Virus record (IMG/VR): IMGVR_UViG_3300045929_000088
Location: 1-39,761 of that record
DNA from: a virus
Length of the DNA stretch: 39,761 nt
Direction: 5' to 3' (one strand)
Of this stretch, positions 1 through 8,189 are shown in pieces. The notes under the pieces were generated by a model that did not search any database, was not told the origin of the DNA, and worked only from the letters and a program-made list of their open reading frames with translations. Every line of letters starts with the position of its first letter. The stretch's first letter is position 1. Both the position numbers and the translations under genes were made by a program.

Positions 1-414
1 CTCTGCTCCGCACAGCAGGTCACTGCTGATGCCGCCTCCGAGAACACCCTCGACCTGGGCAACGTCACGCCGAAGCGCCACATCGGCGACGGCGAGCCGA
101 TGGTCGTGTCCGTCTCCATCACCGCCGTGGGCACCAATTCGGGCTCCGCGGACATTCAGGTGATCGAGTCGGCCAACGCCGACCTGAGCTCGCCCACGGT
201 CCTGGCGATTCGCCGCCTGGCGACCGCCGACCTGGCCGCGGGCAAGGTCCACCTCGCCAACGTGCCGAAGGGTAAGCCGAACGCGCGCTACTTCGGGATC
301 TACTTCGACATCACCGGCACGGTCGATTTCACCGTCGATGCGTACGTGATGCCGGCGTCGATGGCCGCTCCCGAGAAACCGGAGAGCTACGCCGACGCGA
401 TAACCATTTCGTAG
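1..414 (+). CDS. Capsid cement/decoration protein, Bbp16-like (3' part)
   Basis: The reading frame is open from the first base, so the start lies off-window. The visible ~137 residues begin with a stretch reading AQQVTADAASENTLDLG and continue with the pattern 'TPKR.IG.GEP..V.V' and a C-terminal beta-rich part ending near YVMPASM. From memory this matches the Bbp16 family of capsid cement proteins, small beta-barrel proteins that bind between capsomers of BPP-1-like podoviruses and stabilise the shell after DNA filling. The family normally lies just downstream of the major capsid gene, which would place that gene immediately left of the window. The first in-window ATG, at position 100, is internal to the conserved part and should not be taken as the start. 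Confidence 0.8.
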   Translation, partial: LCSAQQVTADAASENTLDLGNVTPKRHIGDGEPMVVSVSITAVGTNSGSADIQVIESANADLSSPTVLAIRRLATADLAAGKVHLANVPKGKPNARYFGIYFDITGTVDFTVDAYVMPASMAAPEKPESYADAITIS

Positions 415-510
415 GACTCGCTACGAAGACAGGGGCGTCGCGCGGGCCTCCGAGCTCGCGCGGCGGTCCCTGCCACGACACACGACCCAACGCAAGGAGA
501 CACGACTGCT

Positions 511-822
511 ATGGCTGTGAAAAAGAAGGCGGCGCCGACGGCGCACAAAGCGAAGACCCCGGGCAAGACCCAGGCGGTGCGCGTGCGCGCGACCGCGCTC
601 GGCTACTACGACCACAAGCGCCGGCGTGCCGGCGACGTCTTCCTCTACCAGGCACCCGTCGATCGCGACGGCGATGCCCTGCTCCCGTCCTGGCTCGAGG
701 AGGCCTCGAGCGCGTCCCTCAAGGAAACCGGCGCCCAAGCGGCGCTCAACGAAAACAGCGCCGTGCTGCGCGACGGGGCGGCCGCCGCGCCGACCGCGAG
801 CGGCGACGACCTGGGCATCTAG
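511..822 (+). CDS. Small basic/acidic phage structural-region protein
   Basis: A 103-residue protein with a Lys-rich N-terminus, a central motif around residues 28-45 (ATALGYYDHKRRRAGDVF) and an acidic, Ala-rich C-terminus. The central 'RATALGYYDH.RR..GDVF' block recurs in short proteins encoded in head gene clusters of tailed phages, but I know no assigned function. The start is supported by an AAGGAGA Shine-Dalgarno about 12 bases upstream of ATG 511. It lies between the cement gene and a secreted-looking protein, so a minor head or head-completion role is plausible. That is inference from position only. Confidence 0.75.
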   Translation: MAVKKKAAPTAHKAKTPGKTQAVRVRATALGYYDHKRRRAGDVFLYQAPVDRDGDALLPSWLEEASSASLKETGAQAALNENSAVLRDGAAAAPTASGDDLGI

Positions 823-846
823 CCCACGCCACGCAAAGGACATTCG

Positions 847-1308
847 ATGACACGTTTTCTGTTCGCCCTGCTCGTCACCCTGGCGGCGCTCACGCCCGCG
901 ATCGCGCAGACCCCGCCGCCGGTCCCGACCGTCGTCCCCGGCGTGCGCTTCTCAGTGCAGGCCGACCACGACGGCACCAACACCACCCACTACCGGCTGT
1001 TTATCGACGGCGCGCAGGTCGGCAGCGATGTGACCCGGGCGACCGCGCTGGTCGGCACGGTCGTGACGTTACAGAGCGCCGTCAACGGTGTGGCCCGCGG
1101 CGCGCACACGGTGCAGATCGAAGCGGTCAACCCGGATGGCGCCACGCGCTCCCTCCCGCTGGCCTTCGACGCCAAGTTCCCGGCGCCGAGCGCGCCAGGC
1201 GGGATCCGGTTCGTCGTCGTGACGACGACCGCCGACGGCACGCCCGTCATGCAGTTGCTCGACCTGGCCGCCGCGCGCCAGGTGCTGGAGCTCCCGCCGC
1301 TCGAGTAG
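847..1308 (+). CDS. Secreted-looking Ig/FN3-like protein with signal peptide
   Basis: 153 residues. The N-terminus is a textbook Sec signal: MTR, a hydrophobic core FLFALLVTLAALTPAIA, and a likely signal peptidase I site after AIA/Q near residue 20. The remainder is beta-rich with Ig/FN3-like spacing ('THYRLFIDGAQVG', 'AHTVQIEAVNPDG'), as in many phage decoration or adhesion domains. An AAAGGA Shine-Dalgarno precedes ATG 847. A signal peptide is unusual in a gene placed among virion genes, because virion components normally assemble in the cytoplasm. It may be a periplasmic or surface moron, or the hydrophobic start may serve another purpose. I do not recognise a named family. Confidence 0.75.
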   Translation: MTRFLFALLVTLAALTPAIAQTPPPVPTVVPGVRFSVQADHDGTNTTHYRLFIDGAQVGSDVTRATALVGTVVTLQSAVNGVARGAHTVQIEAVNPDGATRSLPLAFDAKFPAPSAPGGIRFVVVTTTADGTPVMQLLDLAAARQVLELPPLE

Positions 1309-1314
1309 CGCCCG

Positions 1315-2802
1315 ATGCCGGTCCCGACGAATACGAGCGCCACGACGGCGATCGAGATCGCCGAGCTCCCCTACAGCGGGGCACAGCAGGCGGATTTCGA
1401 AGGGACCACGTACGACCTCTGGTATCGCTGGACCGCGCCCGAGTGCGTCGAACTGATCGGCATCGCGGTGTACGGCGATGCCAGCGTCTACACGCCGCGG
1501 GTCCAGGTGTACATCGGGCCGGCGGCGTCCCCGGTCCTGCACTACGGCGACTCTGGCAACAACCAGCCGGCGCAGATCCCCGTCGACGCGGGGACCGAGT
1601 ACTTCATCAAGTTTCGCACGAACGTCGGCAACCCGGCGCCGGCGAACCTGACGTTCGCGGTCTACGTCGGCCCGAACGAATCGGCCGCCGCCGGCGCGAT
1701 CGTCGTGTCCGACGACACGCCGGGTTATCCCGCGATGGTCGTCGATGCGTCGACCGGGTTGGTGCTGCGCTCGGCGCGCATCCCCGCTGGCGAAGAGGGC
1801 GACTCGTTGCCGAGCGGCGTGATGCTGATCGCCGACGAGTACGACACCGACACCTACAAGCTCTATAGCAGCCAGTTCGTCGAGCTCGGCTCGGTTCCCT
1901 TCCTCGCGGACAACTACGCGGGGGTGCGCGCCGTGCCCGGCGCCAACGCCTTCGTCATTGCCGACTATGGTCGCAGTGGCGCGATTCATCAGCCGACCGT
2001 GGGCACCGTCAGTGCGGCCGGCGCGCTCGGCGCCACGACGTGGACGCTCTCGCGCGCGACCGACCGCGCGCTCACCGCGATCGGCGCCAACAACGCGTTG
2101 ACGGTTCTCTACTACGTCGACTACGAGATCGGCGCCCCGACCGTCCCCGACTCCACGCTGCGCCGCTGGGATCTGGTCAACGACGTGGGGCTGAGCGATC
2201 TGGTCGCGCCCGTCGCCGACTACCACATTTACGACATTCTCACGCTCGAGGACGACTCGATCGTCGTCTCGTACTTCCGCAAGTACGTCTACCCGTGGGC
2301 GCTCGTGGTGCGGCGCTACAGCGCCGCGGGCGCGCTGCTCAACACCTACGACCTGGGCACCGACCACAAGCAACTGGCCCCGCGGCTGGGCTACTCGTCG
2401 ACCGCCGGCGCGTTCTGGGTCTACGTGCATCCGTTCGGCGTCGACACCGTCGAACTGCTGCACCTCCGCGCCAGCGACGGCCTGACGCTCGCCACGCTGA
2501 CCGTGCCATCGGCGAGCACGGGCGGCTACGAGCCGCCGGTCACGTCGGCCGATCCGGTGCCCTTCGGCATCAGCCCCTCGTGCCCCATCTTCCCGCTGCG
2601 CCAGCAGTTCTACGCCTGCGGCGAGAGCCCCGAACCTGAACCCGAGTCGCCCGAGTGCGTCTTGCTGACGCCGCTCACCTGTTGGGCGCCAGGCACCACC
2701 CCGCTCGGCTGCGGCCCGCGCACCAAGAGTGCGCTCGGTTGCTGGTCGGGCTCATCTCCCGCCGACCGGCAGGTCGGCCTGCTCCGAGGCACCGCTGAAT
2801 AA
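1315..2802 (+). CDS. Beta-rich virion decoration/adhesion protein (hypothetical)
   Basis: 495 residues starting six bases after the previous stop. Residues ~1-125 look like a jelly-roll or pre-peptidase-C-like domain (YDLWYRWTAP; 'VDAGTEYFIKF'). Residues ~130-430 form repeated short beta blades, in the style of a beta-propeller, with recurring 'LR.W/LR.SDG' turns. The C-terminal ~60 residues are Cys/Pro rich, with several CxxG/CW pairs after an EPEPES linker. No catalytic motif is visible. In this slot, between head genes and the head-tail adaptor, it is probably a capsid or tail surface decoration that binds carbohydrate or host surface. That function is inferred from fold hints and position; no named family is recognised. 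Confidence 0.7.
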   Translation: MPVPTNTSATTAIEIAELPYSGAQQADFEGTTYDLWYRWTAPECVELIGIAVYGDASVYTPRVQVYIGPAASPVLHYGDSGNNQPAQIPVDAGTEYFIKFRTNVGNPAPANLTFAVYVGPNESAAAGAIVVSDDTPGYPAMVVDASTGLVLRSARIPAGEEGDSLPSGVMLIADEYDTDTYKLYSSQFVELGSVPFLADNYAGVRAVPGANAFVIADYGRSGAIHQPTVGTVSAAGALGATTWTLSRATDRALTAIGANNALTVLYYVDYEIGAPTVPDSTLRRWDLVNDVGLSDLVAPVADYHIYDILTLEDDSIVVSYFRKYVYPWALVVRRYSAAGALLNTYDLGTDHKQLAPRLGYSSTAGAFWVYVHPFGVDTVELLHLRASDGLTLATLTVPSASTGGYEPPVTSADPVPFGISPSCPIFPLRQQFYACGESPEPEPESPECVLLTPLTCWAPGTTPLGCGPRTKSALGCWSGSSPADRQVGLLRGTAE

Positions 2803-3588
2803 ATGACGTCACTCGAACTGTGCAACCTGGGGCTCCAGAAGATCGGAGTCTCGCAGGGGATCGCTGCGCTCGATGAAGCGACCCGCGAGGCCTACACCGC
2901 GGGCGCGCAATACGACCATCTCCTGCGCGCGACGCTCCGCGCGTGGAACTGGCCCTTTGCCACGGCCTACGTGTCGCTGACGCTCGTCGCCGGCCCGGTG
3001 TGGGACGACGACTGGGCCGACTACGTGCAGGCCTGGGACCCCGACGCGACCTACGACGAGGCCGACGTCGTGCAGCACGACGGCGCCCTCTACTACGCCG
3101 TCGCGAGCTCGACGAACCAGGAGCCGCCGAACACCACGTACTGGGCCGCGGCCGACGACGCCGACACCGAGGTGCCGACCGACGCGCGCACCGGCGGCGA
3201 CTGGACCTACGCCTACCGCTGGCCGGATGACTGCCTGCGCCTGCGCCGCCTGGTCGATGAGGGCACGGGCCGCAAGCACGCGCGCGAACCGATTCCCTTC
3301 CGCAGTGGGCGCGACGTCAACGGGCAACTGGTCTACACCGACCGTCAGGCCGCGTTCCTCGAGTACACGACGCTCGACTGCTCGAACCTGTGGGCTGACG
3401 ACCTGTTCCTCGATGCGTTCACCTGGCGGCTGGCGGCCGCCTTCGCGCCGTCGCTCTCGCGCAACAAGCTGACCGCGGCCGATTGCCTCAACGCCTTTGC
3501 CGGCACGCTGCGGATCGCCGCGGCGGTCCACATGGACGAGCAGCAGCAGGAGCGCCCCGGCGACTGCGAATGGCTCGAGGTGCGCTAG
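2803..3588 (+). CDS. Head-tail adaptor (T7 gp11-like) with inserted CBM-like domain
   Basis: 261 residues. The N-terminal SLELCNLGLQKIGV, followed by a helical segment ending RAWNWPFA, is the signature of the T7 gp11-type adaptor/tail tubular protein A, which forms a dodecameric ring under the portal. Residues ~66-120 are an insertion rich in W, Y and D with the spacing W..D..Y...DVV...G.LYYA......PP.T..W, like family 5/12 carbohydrate-binding modules. The adaptor sequence resumes at TYAYRWPDDCLRLRRL, typical of the second half of gp11-like proteins. Its position immediately before the nozzle gene agrees. The role is well supported; the CBM assignment of the insert is by pattern only. Confidence 0.82.
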   Translation: MTSLELCNLGLQKIGVSQGIAALDEATREAYTAGAQYDHLLRATLRAWNWPFATAYVSLTLVAGPVWDDDWADYVQAWDPDATYDEADVVQHDGALYYAVASSTNQEPPNTTYWAAADDADTEVPTDARTGGDWTYAYRWPDDCLRLRRLVDEGTGRKHAREPIPFRSGRDVNGQLVYTDRQAAFLEYTTLDCSNLWADDLFLDAFTWRLAAAFAPSLSRNKLTAADCLNAFAGTLRIAAAVHMDEQQQERPGDCEWLEVR

Positions 3589-3591
3589 GCC

Positions 3592-5673
3592 ATGTGGGGC
3601 GCACAGTCGCAGACCATCCAGCGCGCGTTCGCGCAGGGCGAGCTCGCGCCGAGCGTCACCGCGCGCGCGGACCTCGCGCTCTATCACGCCGGCCTCGCCA
3701 CCTGTCGGAACTTCCTGGTGCGCCGCCAGGGCGGGATCGTCAACCGCCCCGGCACGACCTATTGCGGCACCGCCAAGGTGAGCGACGGGCGCGCGTTCCT
3801 GTTCCCCTTCGTCTTCCCCGCGGCCGATGCGTCGTACGTGATTGAGGCCGGCGAGTTCTACTTCCGGTTCTATAAGGACGGCGCGCTCGTCATGGACGGC
3901 GACGAGCCGTTCGAGCTCGCGCACACCTGGGTCGAGGGCCGCTTCATGGACCCGGCCGCCGCGGGCTGGTCGCAGTCCGGCCTGACCGTCACCATCACGC
4001 ACCTCGAGGAAGCGCCGCTCGAGCTCACCTACGGCTTCACCGACACGGCCTGGACGCTCGAGACGGTCACGACCGAGCCGAGCATCGGCATTCCCGAGGG
4101 CACGCTCGGCGCGAGCGGCTCGACGGCCGGCGAGGGCTACCGCGGCTACGTCGTGACGTCGGTGTCGTCGGACACGCCGCCCGACGAGTCCATCTACACC
4201 GCGGTGCTGCGGTGCGAGAACACGATCGCGCCGACCCCCGAGGCGCCCATCGCGCTGACGTGGGGCGCGGTCGACGGCGCCCAGGAATACAAGGTGTACA
4301 TGGACGCCGCCGACAACGGCGTCTTCGGGTTCATCGGCCGCACCACGACGACCAGCTTCAACGACACGGGCCTGGCGCCCGACTACTTCCACGGGCCGCC
4401 CCAGGCCCGCGTGCTGTTCAACGAGGCCAACGCCTACCCCGCGGTCGCCTGCACCTATCAGCAGCGCCGCTGGTTCGGCGGCACACACAACGCCAGGGAC
4501 ATCGTCTACGGCTCGCGCACCGGGTTCCCCAGCAACTTCTCGATCCGCTCGCCGTTGCAGGACGACGACGCGGTCACCTTTCGGATCGCCTCGCAGTTCT
4601 GCCAGCCGGTCATGCACCTGGTCGGCCTCGATCGACTCATCCTCTTCACCGACACCGGCATCTGGCTCGCCTACGGCGACAGCGACGGCGCCATCATCCC
4701 GACGCGCATCAACACCGACCAGAAGGGCTATCTCGGCGCGAGCTTCGTGCAGCCGGTCGTCGTCGGCGACCGCGTGATCTACATCCAGGCGCGCGCCACG
4801 CGGGTGCGCGACCTGATGTACCAGCGCGAGGTGAGCGGCTACGAGGGCATGGGGTCACGCGACCTGACGTTCCTCGCGGGGCATCTCTTCACGGGGCACA
4901 CGCTCGTCGACCTCGCCTACGCGCACGAGCCGTACTCGATCATCTGGGCCGTCCGCGACGACGGCGTGCTGCTCGGATGCACCTACATCCCCGAGGACGA
5001 CACCTGGGGCTGGCACCAGCACGACACCGGCGCGAGCGGCGCCTTCGAGCAGGTCGTCTCGATTCCCGAGGGCAACGAGGACGCGGTCTACGTCGTCGTG
5101 CGCCGGCAGATCGACGGCAACGACCAGGTCACGATCGAACGCTTCACCTCGCGCCAGTACACCGACCACGTCGACGCGATCCACCTCGATGCGTCGATCA
5201 CCTACGAGGGCGCGAGCACGACGGCGATCACCGGGCTCGACCACCTCGAGGGCGAGACGGTCTACGCCTGGACGAACGGCACGACCTACCAGGGGCCGTT
5301 CACGGTCAGCGGCGGCGCCATCACGCTGACGACGGCGGCGACGACCGCGCACGTCGGCCTCGAGATTGTCGCCGACGCCGAGCTGCTCGACCTCGACGCC
5401 AACGGCACCGACCTGCGCGGCAAGCGCAAGCGGGTGCAGACGGTCGCGTTCCTGCTCGAGGACAGCCGCCGCGGCTTTCAGGTGGGCAAGGACGAGGACT
5501 CACTGCTCGCGCACCGCGCGGAAACCTGGGACACGTCGACGGTCGTCGACGGCCTCGAGGAGATCACCATCACGTCGGCCTTCACCCCTGGCGGCCGCGT
5601 CTTCATTCGACTGACCCGACCGACGCCGCTCGCCATCAACGCCGTGCTGCCGGTCTTCGAGAACGGGAGTTAG
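3592..5673 (+). CDS. Tail nozzle / tail tubular protein B-like (T7 gp12-like)
   Basis: 693 residues beginning with QSQTIQRAFAQGELAPSV.AR.D, the conserved opening of podoviral nozzle/'phage stabilisation' proteins ('F..GELsP.l.gR.Dl..Y..gl....N....p.GG...RpGt'). An FN3-like domain, ending near SFNDTGLAP, occupies about residues 165-265. The core continues with 'CTYQQRRWFGGT' and 'FRIASQFCQPVMHLVGLDRLILFTDTG', also typical of these proteins. The C-terminal part is beta-rich with a 'LEGETVYAW.NG' module. It should form the hexameric tail tip through which DNA leaves. It follows the adaptor by three bases, the same order as T7 genes 11-12. Confidence 0.85.
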   Translation: MWGAQSQTIQRAFAQGELAPSVTARADLALYHAGLATCRNFLVRRQGGIVNRPGTTYCGTAKVSDGRAFLFPFVFPAADASYVIEAGEFYFRFYKDGALVMDGDEPFELAHTWVEGRFMDPAAAGWSQSGLTVTITHLEEAPLELTYGFTDTAWTLETVTTEPSIGIPEGTLGASGSTAGEGYRGYVVTSVSSDTPPDESIYTAVLRCENTIAPTPEAPIALTWGAVDGAQEYKVYMDAADNGVFGFIGRTTTTSFNDTGLAPDYFHGPPQARVLFNEANAYPAVACTYQQRRWFGGTHNARDIVYGSRTGFPSNFSIRSPLQDDDAVTFRIASQFCQPVMHLVGLDRLILFTDTGIWLAYGDSDGAIIPTRINTDQKGYLGASFVQPVVVGDRVIYIQARATRVRDLMYQREVSGYEGMGSRDLTFLAGHLFTGHTLVDLAYAHEPYSIIWAVRDDGVLLGCTYIPEDDTWGWHQHDTGASGAFEQVVSIPEGNEDAVYVVVRRQIDGNDQVTIERFTSRQYTDHVDAIHLDASITYEGASTTAITGLDHLEGETVYAWTNGTTYQGPFTVSGGAITLTTAATTAHVGLEIVADAELLDLDANGTDLRGKRKRVQTVAFLLEDSRRGFQVGKDEDSLLAHRAETWDTSTVVDGLEEITITSAFTPGGRVFIRLTRPTPLAINAVLPVFENGS

Positions 5674-5677
5674 CACG

Positions 5678-6220
5678 GTGCTACCACTGATTCTGTTGGG
5701 CGCCGGCCTGGGCATGCAGGCCGTCGGCGGCATCCTGGCCGGCCGCGCCGCCAAGCGCGCCGGCACGGCCGAGGCCGAACGCCTCGAGTACAACGCCGAG
5801 ATCGCCGACCTCCAGGCGGCCGATGCGCTCCAGCGCGGCGTCGACGCCGCCGGCAAGCAGCGCGCGGTCACGCGCCAGGTGATCGGCACGGCGCGCGCCG
5901 GGTTCGCGGCCCAGAACGTCGCCGTCGACGTCGGCTCGGCCGTCGACGTGCAGGCCGACGCCGCCCTGCTCGGCGAGCTCGACGCGCAACAGATCACCGC
6001 CAACGCCGAGCGCGAGGCCTGGGGCTACCGGGTCGAGGCCGTCGACCGCCGGCTCTCCGCACGCAACGCGCGCCAGAACGGCAACGCCGCCGGCAATGCC
6101 GCCTACGTCCAGACCGCAGGAACCCTGATGACGGGCACCGGGTTATTGGCCGACAAGTACGGCTGGGGCAAGCCCTCGACCCCCACCCCCAGCACGCCCC
6201 GCTACACGGTGAATTGGTAA
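5678..6220 (+). CDS. Internal virion (ejection) protein, T7 gp14-like
   Basis: 180 residues from a GTG start, four bases after the previous stop. The N-terminus is a short hydrophobic, Gly-rich segment (LLGAGLGMQAVGGILAG). A long Ala/Glu helical region follows (residues ~25-140) with the motif GTARAGFAAQNVAVDVGSA, typical of the smallest podoviral core protein, in which a membrane-active N-terminus precedes a coiled coil. In T7, gp14 inserts in the outer membrane during DNA ejection. The order nozzle - gp14-like - gp15-like - giant gp16-like matches. The homology call rests on motif memory and synteny. Confidence 0.78.
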   Translation: MLPLILLGAGLGMQAVGGILAGRAAKRAGTAEAERLEYNAEIADLQAADALQRGVDAAGKQRAVTRQVIGTARAGFAAQNVAVDVGSAVDVQADAALLGELDAQQITANAEREAWGYRVEAVDRRLSARNARQNGNAAGNAAYVQTAGTLMTGTGLLADKYGWGKPSTPTPSTPRYTVNW

Positions 6221-6227
6221 CGCTCCC

Positions 6228-8189
6228 ATGCCACAAGTTCCGAAGTACGGCCAGCCACAGGTAGACCCGACGCCGCTCCCCAATGTGGGTCTGTCGCCGA
6301 TGGACACGACGGCCGGCGCCCGCGCGTGGAGCGCGGCGCTCGACCAGGTCGGGCAGGCCGCCGCGCGGCTCGGCGAGGCGAAGCTCGACGAAGCGGTGCG
6401 CCGGCGTCAGCAGATTTTCGAGACGGAGACGACCGCGCGCCTGTACGACCTCTCGAACCAGGTGCTCACCTCCGAGGACCGCGGGCCGATCGGCCCCGAC
6501 GGGAAAGAGACGGGCGTCAAAGGGATCCTGAATCAGACGGGCAAGGCGCCGCACGAGAACCTGCAACGCGCGATGGAGGACGCCGACCTCCAGGCGAACG
6601 AGCTCGCGAAAGGCGCGCAGACCCCCGCGCAGCGCGAGTGGTTCTCGGCGACGTGGACCCGCGTGCGGCAGGACATCTTCAACCGCGCGACCACCCACGC
6701 GAGCAACGAGCTCACCAAGTACGAGCAGGCCACGATGCTCGCGGCGCTCGAGCGGTCGAAGGACCGCGCCGCCCTGCACGCGCCCAGCGGCCCGCTCGGC
6801 CGCCAGGTGATCGCCGACGAGGTCAAGACCACCCTCGAGATTCTCGACAAGCACGGGCCGCGCTTCGGGCTGACGGGCGACCTGCTGAAAGACGAGAAGG
6901 CGAAGCGCGCCGAGGCGATCTACGCCGCCGCGGTCAAAGGGATGCTCGTCGCGCGCCAGCACGGCGAAGCGAACGCCTACTGGCAGAGCGTGCGCGACCA
7001 GGTCACCGATGCCGACCTGGTCAACGACATTGACGACCTGCTCCGCGTGCGGACGACCGATGCGGTCGCGATGACGCTCGCCGGCGAAACGTGGGCGACC
7101 ATCGGCCCCAAGAAAGACACCGACACCGTCGAACGCGACAAGCTCGAGAACGACCTCCGTCGCCGCACCACCGATACCGACGTCTTGAAGGCGGCGCTCG
7201 TCGACCTGCACGCGCGGATGCAAGCCTGGGACGACGGCGTCACCGCGCGCCAGCAGCGGTTCATGCAGCCGCTCTACGACGGCATCATTGCCGGCAAGCG
7301 CACCGGCGACGTGATGAAGATGCCCGAGTGGGCCGAGCTCTCCCAGCCGATGCGGAACCAGGTGTGGGACGACGCGCAGGCCGCCGATGCGAAGGTTGAC
7401 GCCGATCGCGAGCGGCGGCTCGATCGCGACTGGCAGAACCGGCAGCGGTCGATCGCGCTCGCCGACCAGGTGCTCTATGCCGATTACGCGCGGCTCTCGG
7501 ATCCCGCGCGGCTGAAAGGGCAATCGTTCCAGGACCATCTGCGCGACCAGGCCTCGCTCGCCCCGTCCACCGAGCTCCAGAACCGACTGCGTACCGCGTA
7601 CAACGCGCAGAACAATCCCGACGGTACGCCCGCCGCGGTCACGCTCCCTGAAGACCTGGTCAAGGCGGTGTTCGGCGAACAGAACCAGGGCTGGGCGCTG
7701 CGCGGCACGCGCACCTCGTGGAGCCCGCCGCGGCAGGCGTTCTTCGGCCGCGTCGACGCCGCGGCGCAGGCGCTCATCGACGCCGAGCAGCGCGCCAAGG
7801 GCAACATCACGCTGCCCGTCGAGCGCAAGCGCGAGATCGTGCGCCAGGTCCTGACGACCACGGTCATGGTCGGCAGTCAGTGGGGCAGCTTCCTCTTCAA
7901 TCCCGAGGAGCGGCCGGCACTCGACATTGACCCGAACAGCACCGAGGCCAACCGCGCGCGTGTGCCCCTGGCCGTGATTCGCCAGCGGTACGACGAGCTC
8001 GAGCTCGCCGGCCTGCCGGCGATGCTCCGCACCTACGGCCGCGACGAAATGAACCGGCCGATCCGCGGCAGTGACGCCGCCATCTTCGAGCAGTACCGCG
8101 ACCGCATCGAGTTCGCCTACGCGCTGCGCGAGATGAAAGCGCCGGCCGAGGAGATCCAGAACGTCCTGCTCACCGGACGGAGGCGCTAG
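6228..8189 (+). CDS. Internal virion protein, T7 gp15-like
   Basis: 653 residues, predominantly helical and highly charged with no membrane segment, starting PQVPKYGQPQVDPTPLPNV. The block 'ARAWSAALDQVGQAAARLGEAKL.EA' and the long alternation of Glu/Arg/Gln helices are typical of the middle ejection protein of podoviruses, which lines the periplasmic conduit with gp16. Its last base overlaps the GTG of the next gene at 8189, indicating translational coupling. No enzymatic motif is evident. Assignment is by size, composition and position between gp14-like and gp16-like genes. Confidence 0.78.
   Translation: MPQVPKYGQPQVDPTPLPNVGLSPMDTTAGARAWSAALDQVGQAAARLGEAKLDEAVRRRQQIFETETTARLYDLSNQVLTSEDRGPIGPDGKETGVKGILNQTGKAPHENLQRAMEDADLQANELAKGAQTPAQREWFSATWTRVRQDIFNRATTHASNELTKYEQATMLAALERSKDRAALHAPSGPLGRQVIADEVKTTLEILDKHGPRFGLTGDLLKDEKAKRAEAIYAAAVKGMLVARQHGEANAYWQSVRDQVTDADLVNDIDDLLRVRTTDAVAMTLAGETWATIGPKKDTDTVERDKLENDLRRRTTDTDVLKAALVDLHARMQAWDDGVTARQQRFMQPLYDGIIAGKRTGDVMKMPEWAELSQPMRNQVWDDAQAADAKVDADRERRLDRDWQNRQRSIALADQVLYADYARLSDPARLKGQSFQDHLRDQASLAPSTELQNRLRTAYNAQNNPDGTPAAVTLPEDLVKAVFGEQNQGWALRGTRTSWSPPRQAFFGRVDAAAQALIDAEQRAKGNITLPVERKREIVRQVLTTTVMVGSQWGSFLFNPEERPALDIDPNSTEANRARVPLAVIRQRYDELELAGLPAMLRTYGRDEMNRPIRGSDAAIFEQYRDRIEFAYALREMKAPAEEIQNVLLTGRRR

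Noticed and set aside
1069-2463. Long minus-strand open frames opposite the structural genes
   Set aside because: Arg/Val/Asp-rich composition and exact opposition to well-supported plus-strand genes mark them as GC-rich shadows.
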